Assembly: GCA_025935735.1 (NCBI GenBank)
Contig: JAICUS010000362.1
Location: forward strand, 1 to 6,368
DNA: 6,368 bases
Source of the DNA: Solirubrobacteraceae bacterium
GTDB taxonomy: Bacteria > Actinomycetota > Thermoleophilia > Solirubrobacterales > Solirubrobacteraceae
Reading direction: 5' to 3'
A program made the translations under genes and the position numbers. The notes beneath the pieces are model-generated. The model was not told the DNA's origin, ran no database searches, and saw only the letters and a list, made by a program, of their open reading frames with translations. Positions 1 through 5,260 of this stretch are shown piece after piece; the stretch's first letter is position 1; the number at the start of each line of letters is the position of its first letter.

Positions 1-593
1 AGCAGGCCGTCGAAGCGGGCGTGGACGCCGTCCTGTCGGTCACGCCGTACTACAACAAGCCCAGCCGCCGGGGCATGCTGGCCCACTTCCGCGAGGTGGC
101 GCGCGCCGCCGGCGAGGTGCCGGTGATCCTCTACAACATCCCCGGCCGCACCGCGACCAACATGCCGCCCGACCTGCTGGCCGAGCTGGCGCAGATCGAC
201 GGCATCGAGGCGGTCAAGCAGGCCAACTCCGACGAGCTGCAGCCGATCGACGGGCTGGCCGTGCTCGCCGGCAACGACGACATCTACGCCCGCAACCTGG
301 ACATGGGCGGCGCCGGCGGCATCTGCGTGGCCTCGCACGTCGTCGGGCGCGAGATGCGCCGCATGTACGACGAGCCGGAGTCCCGCGCGGAGATCGACCC
401 GGGGCTGCGCGAGATCTACGCGGCGATGTTCGTCACCGCCAGCCCGGCGCCGGTGAAGGCCGCGCTGGCCATGCTCGGCCACGACGCCGGCACGGTGCGG
501 CTGCCGATCGTCGAGTGCGACGAGGCCGAGCGCGCCCACGTGCGCGACGCGCTGGCGCGGCACGGCCTGCTGCGGGAGGTCTCCACCGCGTGA
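1..593 (+). CDS. dapA: 4-hydroxy-tetrahydrodipicolinate synthase, 5'-truncated by the window edge
   Basis: DapA condenses pyruvate with aspartate semialdehyde, the first committed step of the diaminopimelate/lysine pathway, in the cytoplasm. The reading frame is open from base 3, so 196 C-terminal residues are visible and about 95 N-terminal residues of a normal ~290-residue protein lie outside. Visible family motifs, numbered from the codon at base 3: TPYYNKP with the active-site tyrosine pair (16-17), LYNIPGRT with the catalytic Tyr44 and substrate-binding Arg49, and VKQAN with the Schiff-base Lys72. The Tyr-Arg and Tyr-Lys spacings (5 and 28) equal those of E. coli Tyr133, Arg138 and Lys161. 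Where many DapA proteins have KEA(T/S)G, this one has KQANS, possibly a lineage variant. The GTG at 21 is an internal valine, not the true start. The stop codon overlaps the RNase J start, so the two genes are co-translated. NAL/KDPG aldolase relatives are possible, but the motif set and context favour DapA. Confidence 0.93.
   Translation, partial: QAVEAGVDAVLSVTPYYNKPSRRGMLAHFREVARAAGEVPVILYNIPGRTATNMPPDLLAELAQIDGIEAVKQANSDELQPIDGLAVLAGNDDIYARNLDMGGAGGICVASHVVGREMRRMYDEPESRAEIDPGLREIYAAMFVTASPAPVKAALAMLGHDAGTVRLPIVECDEAERAHVRDALARHGLLREVSTA
574..580 (+). promoter_or_regulatory. Ribosome binding site that fixes the RNase J start
   Basis: GGGAGGT lies inside the dapA 3' end, 9 bases before the GTG at 590. 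It supports that GTG over upstream in-frame starts, which would add an Arg/Ala-rich stretch translated from dapA in another frame. Confidence 0.6.
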
Positions 594-2257
594 GCGGCAA
601 GCTCCGGGTCCTCCCGCTCGGAGGCGTCGGCGAGATCGGCAAGAACCTGACGGTCGTCGAGTACGACGGCCGGATCGTGGTCGTGGACTGCGGGCTGCGG
701 TTCCCGACGGCCGAGATGATGGGCATCGACCTCGTGCTGCCCGACTTCACCTACCTGCGCGAGCGGGTGGACGACATCGAGGCGATCGTCATCACCCACG
801 GCCACGAGGACCACCTGGGCTCGCTGCCCTGGGTGCTGCGCGACCTCGGCCAGGACAAGGTGCCCGTGGTCTACGGCGGCCAGCTCACGGTGGCCATGGC
901 CCGGTCCAAGCTCGACGAGCACAAGCTGCGCGACGTCAACCTCGAGGTGCTGCCGATCGGCGACGTGGCCGACGCCGGGCCGTTCGGGATCGAGCGCGTC
1001 CACCTCACGCACTCGATCCCCGACTCCTCCGGCGTGGCGCTGAGGTGCGAGCTGGGGACGATCCTGTTCACCGGCGACTACAAGTTCGACCAGACGCCGG
1101 TGGGCGGCGCGCCGGCGGACTTCTCCCGGCTGGCCGAGCTGGGCCGCGAGCGCCTCCTGCTGCTGTGCGGCGACTCCACGAACGCCGACCGGCCGGGCAC
1201 GTCGGACTCCGAGGCGATCGTCGGGCCGCACCTGGAGCGCGTGTTCGCCCGCTGCGCCGGCCGGATCGTGGTCACCTGCTTCGCCTCCAACATCCATCGC
1301 GTCCAGCAGGTCGTCGACGCGGCGGCGGCGCACGACCGCAAGGTCGCGCTGGTCGGGCGCTCGATGCGCAAGAACGTCAACATCGGCCGCTCGCTCGGGC
1401 ACATCGACATCCCCGAGGGGATGCTCGTCCCCGCGCGGGAGATCGACCAGTGGGCCGACGAGAAGATCGTGGTCATCTCCACCGGCTCGCAGGGCGAGCC
1501 TCTGAGCGCGCTGCGCCGCATGGCCTATCGCGACCATCCGCAGGTCGAGCTGCACGAGGGCGACACCGTCGTGTTCTCCGCCACGCCGATCCCGGGCAAC
1601 GAGCGCTCGGTCAACGAGACGATCGACCGCCTCTACCACGTGGGCGCCAACGTCATCACGGCCCGCGACGCGCCGATCCACGCCTCCGGCCACGGCTACG
1701 CGGAGGAGCTCAAGCTGATGCTCAACCTCACGCGGCCGCGCTACTTCACCCCGGTGCACGGGGACTTCAAGCGCATGCTCGAGCACTCGCGGCTGGCCGA
1801 GGCGGTGGGCATGCCGCCGGAGAGCATCTTCCGGCTGGAGAACGGCACGCCGCTGGAGATCGACGGCTCCGGCGCCCGCCTGGGCTCGCGCGAGCAGGCC
1901 GGGATGATCTTCGTGGACGGCGTGGACATCGGCGACGTGGCCGACGTCGCGCTGCGCGACCGGCGCATGCTGTCGGCCGACGGCATCTTCATCGTCGTGG
2001 CCACGGTGTCCGAGCAGGACGGCTCGTCGGTCGTCCCGCCCGAGGTGCTCTCGCGCGGCGTCCCGTTCCTGGACGGCAACGACAAGTTCGTGGAGGAGCT
2101 GCGGGAGGCGGTCGAGGACTCGCTCGACCGCGCGGCCGAGCAGCGGATCGTCGAGAGCGACGTGCTGGAGAGCTTCCTGCACGACGATCTGGCGACGTTC
2201 ATCTATGAGCGGCTGAGGCGCCGTCCCATGGTGCTGCCGGTCGTCGTCGAGGTCTGA
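590..2257 (+). CDS. rnj: Ribonuclease J (metallo-beta-lactamase/beta-CASP RNase)
   Basis: RNase J is a cytoplasmic zinc nuclease with 5'-to-3' exonuclease and endonuclease activity, used in mRNA decay and rRNA/mRNA processing. The chosen GTG start (MSGKLRVLPLGGVGEIGKN) gives 555 residues, the same length as B. subtilis RNase J1. By analogy with that protein, the metallo-beta-lactamase core spans about 1-205 and 365-450, the beta-CASP insertion about 206-365, and the C-terminal domain about 450-555. Metal ligands are all present: HGHEDH at 70-75, His141 in HLTHSIPDS, Asp163 in GDYKFD and His390 in TPVHGDF. The HASGHG motif at 364-369 is the beta-CASP phosphate-binding loop. The start overlaps the dapA stop by four bases (GTGA), which indicates translational coupling; dapA next to an RNase J gene is a common actinobacterial arrangement. 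The 3' end overlaps the convergent MFS gene by 55 bases. No truncation or missing catalytic residue is seen. Confidence 0.96.
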   Translation: MSGKLRVLPLGGVGEIGKNLTVVEYDGRIVVVDCGLRFPTAEMMGIDLVLPDFTYLRERVDDIEAIVITHGHEDHLGSLPWVLRDLGQDKVPVVYGGQLTVAMARSKLDEHKLRDVNLEVLPIGDVADAGPFGIERVHLTHSIPDSSGVALRCELGTILFTGDYKFDQTPVGGAPADFSRLAELGRERLLLLCGDSTNADRPGTSDSEAIVGPHLERVFARCAGRIVVTCFASNIHRVQQVVDAAAAHDRKVALVGRSMRKNVNIGRSLGHIDIPEGMLVPAREIDQWADEKIVVISTGSQGEPLSALRRMAYRDHPQVELHEGDTVVFSATPIPGNERSVNETIDRLYHVGANVITARDAPIHASGHGYAEELKLMLNLTRPRYFTPVHGDFKRMLEHSRLAEAVGMPPESIFRLENGTPLEIDGSGARLGSREQAGMIFVDGVDIGDVADVALRDRRMLSADGIFIVVATVSEQDGSSVVPPEVLSRGVPFLDGNDKFVEELREAVEDSLDRAAEQRIVESDVLESFLHDDLATFIYERLRRRPMVLPVVVEV

Positions 2258-3471
2258 GCCCCGTCGCGGCGCTCCCAGCCCGGCCGCAGCGCCAGGGCGA
2301 TCAGGACGAGCGCCAGGATGCCGGCGCCGGCGACGGCGAACGCGGTGCGGGGGGAAGTGACGGCGGCGATCGCGCCGCCGATCAGGAAGCCGACGCCCGG
2401 CAGCGCGGCGCCGATCGACTCCAGCAGACCGGACACGCGCGCCTGGTACTCCGGCGGCGTGACCTTCTGCAGCGCGGTCATCACCGCCACCCATTGCGTG
2501 CCGTTGCCGGCGCCGCCCACCACGGACATCGCGCAGGCCAGGACCAGCGTGTTCGCGGCGGACATGCCGAGATAGGCCACGCCGACCGCCGCGCTGGCGA
2601 CCACGATGAGCCCGAAGCCCGAGCGGCTCTTGAGGGCCAGGAAGAGCAGGCTGCCGAGCACGATGCCGGCACCCCAGGCGCTCAGCAGGATGCCGAAGCC
2701 GGCGCTGCTGGTGCCGAGGCTGTCCTTGGCGTAGATCACCTCGATCGGCACGACGAGCGTGAAGCAGATGAGCGCGACCGACTGGCCGGCCATCAACATC
2801 CGTACGAGCCGGTGTCCGCGCGCGAACCCGATCCCGGCCCGCAGGCGGGTCAGCCAGCGCTCGTGCTCGGAGTGGTCCAGGACGGGCAGGCGGCGCGACG
2901 TGGCGAGCAGGACCGCGATCACCAGGAACGACACGGCGTCGAGGAAGAGGGCCACCGGGAGGCCGAAGGCGGCGATCAGCCCGCCGCCCAGCGCGGCGCC
3001 GCCGACCGACGCGACGGCGAAGCCGAAGTTCATGAGCGCGTTTCCTTCACCGATCAGCTCGCGGGGCTGCAGCACGGTGGCCACCGCGCCGCGCGTGAGG
3101 CCGCGCCCGGTGATGGCGAGGGTCCCGTCGAGGAAGCCCAGCGCGAGCACCGCGGGCAGCAGGAACCGCCCGTTCTCCGCCAGATAGCCCAACGCGGCGA
3201 AAACCAGCGCCTCGAGCGCGTACAGCGCCGGCAGCGCGCGCCGCAGCGGGCGGCGGTCGACGTGGGCGATCAGCCCCGTGGCGAAGAACGCCGGCAGGAA
3301 CTTCGCGATCAGGAAGAACCCAGCGGTGGGCGCGACGGCGTCCGTGCGGTCGAACACGAGCAGGGCGAGAGCCACGATCCCGACCGCGTCGCCCAGCTCG
3401 TTGACCGTGTAGGCCACGAGCAGGCGAGCGAACGGCCGTACCCGGAGCGGCTCCAGTCGCCTCCCGTCCAC
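2203..3471 (-). CDS. Major facilitator superfamily efflux transporter (MFS_3/EntS-like)
   Basis: This 422-residue protein is almost entirely hydrophobic segments and has the layout of a 12-helix MFS transporter, probably a proton-driven exporter in the cytoplasmic membrane. The N-terminal opening PFARLLVAYTVNELGD (13-28) is typical of the MFS_3/EntS-type family. A degenerate MFS motif A (HVDRRPLRR, 70-78) follows the second helix, and a positively charged central loop (about 190-225, around LDHSEHERWLTRLRAG) separates the two six-helix halves. TPPEYQARVSGLLES in the C-terminal half is the kind of loop seen in this family. The tail (RRDGAQTSTTTGSTMGRRLSRS) is polar and encoded partly antisense to the RNase J 3' end. 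The GTG at 3471 is the only reasonable start before the first helix. Substrate cannot be told; drug, siderophore or metabolite export are all possible. It is divergent from the HD-GYP gene 102 bases away. Confidence 0.85.
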   Translation of the reverse strand: MDGRRLEPLRVRPFARLLVAYTVNELGDAVGIVALALLVFDRTDAVAPTAGFFLIAKFLPAFFATGLIAHVDRRPLRRALPALYALEALVFAALGYLAENGRFLLPAVLALGFLDGTLAITGRGLTRGAVATVLQPRELIGEGNALMNFGFAVASVGGAALGGGLIAAFGLPVALFLDAVSFLVIAVLLATSRRLPVLDHSEHERWLTRLRAGIGFARGHRLVRMLMAGQSVALICFTLVVPIEVIYAKDSLGTSSAGFGILLSAWGAGIVLGSLLFLALKSRSGFGLIVVASAAVGVAYLGMSAANTLVLACAMSVVGGAGNGTQWVAVMTALQKVTPPEYQARVSGLLESIGAALPGVGFLIGGAIAAVTSPRTAFAVAGAGILALVLIALALRPGWERRDGAQTSTTTGSTMGRRLSRS

Positions 3472-3479
3472 GCCCCCTC

Positions 3480-3485
3480 ACTTTA
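3480..3485 (-). promoter_or_regulatory. Possible -10 box (TAAAGT) for the MFS gene
   Basis: On the minus strand TAAAGT fits the actinobacterial TANNNT -10 pattern. Eight bases separate it from the GTG at 3471, so transcription would begin at or just before the start codon. The purine run GAGGGGGC between them is too close (one base) for a normal Shine-Dalgarno spacing. No convincing -35 hexamer is seen 16-18 bases upstream, hence low confidence. Confidence 0.3.
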
Positions 3486-3534
3486 GCTGGAGAATCCTGA
3501 CTGCGGAGCGCCGTCTCGTGCAGATTGCGTCGAG

Positions 3535-3573
3535 TTCAATTTCGGACGCTGTCGTGCCGATGACCGGAAGGCA
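3535..3573 (+). promoter_or_regulatory. Upstream/start region of HD-GYP gene 1, shared with gene 2
   Basis: The 39 bases before the GTG contain TTCAAT, then GCCGAT (3556-3561), then ACCGG and a purine-rich GGAAGG (3566-3571). The same ordered elements precede the second paralog (TTCAAAT at 5223, GCCGAT at 5242, ACCGGGAAG). The alignment of the two upstream regions supports GTG as the true start in both genes. GGAAGG ends only two bases before the start, a short spacing for a ribosome binding site. The rest of the 102-base divergent gap (3472-3573) shows nothing else I can call. Confidence 0.45.
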
Positions 3574-4947
3574 GTGGCCCCACGACGCTTGATCCTGTCC
3601 TGCCTGGCCACCGTGGTCCTGCTGGCCGCGGGGGCCGCGGCTGTCCTGAGCAGCCGCGCGGACGACTGGACCCCGATTCCGCTCCTCGCGGTGCTGTTCG
3701 TGTTCGCCGCGGGCAGCGAGCTGCTCGTGGTCGAGGTCCGCGGCCTGCGGCTGTCCGGCTCGTTCCTGTCGTTCGTACTGGCGATGGCGCTGCTCGGGCC
3801 CGCGCCCGCGGCGGCGCTGGCGGTCAGCGCCGCGCTGGTCGACGCCGTCGTGTCGCGCCCGCCGATCGCCGGCGCGCTGGTGAACACCGCCACCTACGCC
3901 ACCTTCTCCGTGGCCGGCGGCTTCGCCATGAACGCGATCTCGGGCGGCCCCGAGCCGGACTTCACGAACCCGCTGTGGTTCGCGGCGATCGTGTTCTGCA
4001 TCTTCCTGGTCACCAACACGCTGAACTTCGCCATGGTCGCCGGCGGCCTGCGGTTCGGCTGGGGCGCGCCGGTTTCCACGCTGCTGCGCTCGTTCGTGAC
4101 CGCGCTGCCCTCGGAGTTCGCCACGGCGCTGCTCACCGCGGGCACCGCGTATTCCTACGGCGAGCTCGGCCTCGGCTCGGTCGGCCTGGCCGCCGTGGTG
4201 CTGCTGATCTTCCTCTACATCCTGCGCACCAGCGTGAAGGCGCAGGACCGCGGAGAGGAGCTGGAGGTGCGCACGAAGGAGCTCGCCTCGCTGCAGGTGG
4301 GTCTCTTGTCGACGGTGCTGCAGACGCTGTCGATGCGCGACGCCATGACCGCCCGCCACTCCGCCGCGGTCGCGCGCTACTCGCGCGAGGTGGCCAAGAT
4401 GCTCGGCCTGGACGAGCGCGAGCGGGACCTCATCCACACCGCCGCGCTGCTGCACGACATCGGCAAGTTCATCCTCCCCGATTCCGTGTTGTTCGCCGAC
4501 CGCAAGCTCACCGACGAGGAATGGGAGCTGATCAAGCTCCACCCCGAGCAAGGGGCAAAGCTCGTCGAGCGCATCGAGGGCTACGGCCCCATCGCCGAGA
4601 TCGTCATGCACCACCACGAGCGCTACAGCGGCGGCGGCTACCCCTCCGGCATCGCCGGCGGGGAGATCCCGCTCGGCTCGCGGATCATCTCCGCCGCCGA
4701 CACCTACGACGTCATGACCTCACGCGACTCCTACCGCAAGCCCGTCAGCAGCGAGGCCGCGCTGGCCGAGCTGCGCCGCGTGGCCGGCACCCAGCTCGAC
4801 CCCCAGGTGGTCGAGGTCTTCGAGCGCATGATCCTCGAGCGCCGCGTCCAGTTCAGCCACACCGACGAAGCCGACTTCGAATCCGAGCTGGCCTTCGAGA
4901 AGCGCGTCGCCGACTACGCCCGCCCGCGCATCCCCGTCGCGGCCTGA
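3574..4947 (+). CDS. Membrane-anchored HD-GYP domain protein, probable cyclic-di-GMP phosphodiesterase (copy 1)
   Basis: HD-GYP proteins hydrolyse cyclic-di-GMP to pGpG or GMP at a di- or tri-metal centre. This 457-residue protein has an N-terminal membrane module of about seven predicted helices (near 5-25, 36-53, 63-90, 103-122, 134-157, 178-195 and 200-217). A charged, probably coiled-coil linker follows (about 218-250, TSVKAQDRGEELEVRTKEL), then the HD-GYP domain (about 250-440). Expected metal and motif residues: His262 (TARHS), His294-Asp295 (LLHDIGK), His323 (LHPEQG), His347-His348-Glu349, Gly355-Tyr356-Pro357, and Asp376 (AADTYD). Ser352 sits where the family normally has Asp (HHExxDGxGYP). 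The membrane module is probably a sensor that controls the cytoplasmic output; its ligand is unknown. Start: GTG, supported by the matching MxxRR N-terminus and upstream bases of copy 2. It is followed by paired hairpins and then by its tandem paralog. Activity rather than mere nucleotide binding is inferred, not shown. Confidence 0.9.
   Translation: MAPRRLILSCLATVVLLAAGAAAVLSSRADDWTPIPLLAVLFVFAAGSELLVVEVRGLRLSGSFLSFVLAMALLGPAPAAALAVSAALVDAVVSRPPIAGALVNTATYATFSVAGGFAMNAISGGPEPDFTNPLWFAAIVFCIFLVTNTLNFAMVAGGLRFGWGAPVSTLLRSFVTALPSEFATALLTAGTAYSYGELGLGSVGLAAVVLLIFLYILRTSVKAQDRGEELEVRTKELASLQVGLLSTVLQTLSMRDAMTARHSAAVARYSREVAKMLGLDERERDLIHTAALLHDIGKFILPDSVLFADRKLTDEEWELIKLHPEQGAKLVERIEGYGPIAEIVMHHHERYSGGGYPSGIAGGEIPLGSRIISAADTYDVMTSRDSYRKPVSSEAALAELRRVAGTQLDPQVVEVFERMILERRVQFSHTDEADFESELAFEKRVADYARPRIPVAA
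4271..4678 (+). repeat. Direct repeat unit A: linker plus HD-GYP coding block, copy 1
   Basis: This block aligns without gaps to 5961-6368 (offset 1690). A hand count gives 22 mismatches in 408 bases, about 94.6% identity; 4561-4660 is identical over 100 bases. Only three amino acids differ (Lys275, Arg284 and Gly363 here; Thr, Gln and Glu in the other copy). The repeat probably continues beyond the window in the second copy. Confidence 0.95.
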
Positions 4948-4970
4948 GACGGGCTGGACACACGTCCGAT

Positions 4971-4990
4971 CCAGAACCGCGGGGTTCTGG
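4971..4990. terminator. Perfect 8-bp hairpin after HD-GYP gene 1
   Basis: CCAGAACC and GGTTCTGG pair perfectly around a GCGG loop, starting 23 bases after the stop codon of gene 1. No T-run follows on the plus strand, so it would be a weak or factor-assisted terminator, or a 3'-end stabiliser. Confidence 0.5.
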
Positions 4991-5003
4991 CCGTTAACGA
5001 GAA

Positions 5004-5023
5004 CGAGCGCCCAGTGGCGCTCG
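5004..5023. terminator. Second perfect 8-bp hairpin, T-rich flank on the minus side
   Basis: CGAGCGCC and GGCGCTCG pair around a CAGT loop, 13 bases after the previous hairpin. Read on the minus strand the stem is followed by TTCTCGTTAA, closer to an intrinsic terminator than the plus-strand reading. The pair of hairpins may therefore act in either direction. Confidence 0.45.
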
Positions 5024-5140
5024 CTCGCAGGGGCTCAGATCTTCCAAGCCATGACCCTTGCTCCTTTCTCCCCAGTGGCGCGGCAACGCCGTTGGCGGGG
5101 ACGAAGTGGGTGGTCCGTTCGACGGGACCATGATCCACTC

Positions 5141-5173
5141 TGGACGCAGGTTCCCAAATAGGACATGCGTCCA
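5141..5173. other. Inverted repeat TGGACGCA / TGCGTCCA
   Basis: Perfect 8-base arms (5141-5148 and 5166-5173) flank a 17-base, comparatively A/T-rich centre that contains a further TCC/GGA pairing. It could be an RNA stem-loop or a protein-binding dyad. Its distance from the second gene (about 90-120 bases upstream) would suit an operator or a leader element. Confidence 0.4.
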
Positions 5174-5176
5174 TTT

Positions 5177-5219
5177 CTCGGCCGAGCGCTTGTCCAACTG
5201 GTCACAAGGCTCGGCCGAG
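5177..5219. other. Long bulged stem-loop about 40 bases upstream of HD-GYP gene 2
   Basis: CTCGGCCGAGC (5177-5187) pairs perfectly with GCTCGGCCGAG (5209-5219). After a single bulged G, CTTGT (5189-5193) pairs with ACAAG (5204-5208), leaving a 10-base loop CCAACTGGTC. Sixteen base pairs make this the strongest structure in the window. No T-run follows on either strand, so a simple intrinsic terminator is unlikely. CCGAGG at its 3' side can instead pair with CCTCTGG (5230-5236, one bulge), an alternative and mutually exclusive hairpin. Confidence 0.5.
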
Positions 5220-5222
5220 GCC

Positions 5223-5260
5223 TTCAAATCCTCTGGAGTCCGCCGATCACCGGGAAGAAC
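5223..5260 (+). promoter_or_regulatory. Upstream/start region of HD-GYP gene 2
   Basis: TTCAAAT (5223-5229), GCCGAT (5242-5247) and ACCGGGAAG (5248-5256) occur in the same order, and at nearly the same distance from the GTG, as before gene 1 (38 against 39 bases from TTCAA to the start). GGGAAG three bases before the GTG is the only ribosome-binding-site candidate. The duplication therefore included some upstream DNA. Confidence 0.45.

Larger units (their letters stand above)
5069..5219 (+). other. Intergenic run of inverted repeats (possible structured leader or small RNA)
   Basis: Within the 313-base gap between the paralogs (4948-5260) no credible protein gene is seen. Instead, dyads follow each other with few unpaired bases: TCCCC/GGGGA (5069-5073 with 5097-5101) enclosing CGGC/GCCG (5081-5084 with 5088-5091); AGTGG/CCACT (5105-5109 with 5135-5139) enclosing TGGTCC/GGACCA (5111-5116 with 5125-5130); then the two stem-loops listed separately. 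The strand is given as + because gene 2 lies downstream, but it could be transcribed the other way. I do not recognise a known riboswitch or RNA family, and short dyads arise often in GC-rich DNA. Confidence 0.3.

Noticed and set aside
1045..2208. 387-codon plus-strand frame inside RNase J
   Set aside because: Arg/Ala/Gly-rich shadow frame fully inside a convincing gene.
416..2494. 692-codon minus-strand open frame antisense to RNase J
   Set aside because: Its product is a low-complexity Arg/His/Asp/Val-rich string with no recognisable motif. It mirrors the GC-rich third positions of a well-supported RNase J gene.
2494..3486. 330-codon plus-strand frame opposite the MFS gene
   Set aside because: Glu/Arg/His-rich composition without motifs; the minus strand encodes regular hydrophobic helices of a transporter.
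3478..4617. 379-codon minus-strand frame antisense to HD-GYP gene 1 (and the matching 4994-6307 frame antisense to gene 2)
   Set aside because: The two begin alike only because the sense genes are duplicated. Composition is typical of GC-rich shadow frames, and the sense frame has full HD-GYP motifs.
4914..5174. 86-codon minus-strand frame spanning the end of gene 1 and the intergenic region
   Set aside because: No ribosome binding site before its ATG, and it is partly antisense to gene 1. The open length is unremarkable for this base composition.
5069..5219. Known c-di-GMP riboswitch (GEMM-I or class II)
   Set aside because: Considered because of the downstream gene, but the conserved core and tetraloop/receptor features of these classes were not seen by eye.
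5214..5240. TTCAAAT in a small hairpin, reminiscent of a tRNA T-loop or the selenocysteine tRNA anticodon loop
   Set aside because: No acceptor stem, D-arm or proper T-arm can be built around it, and the stem is interrupted. The same TTCAA element also occurs before gene 1 without such a stem.
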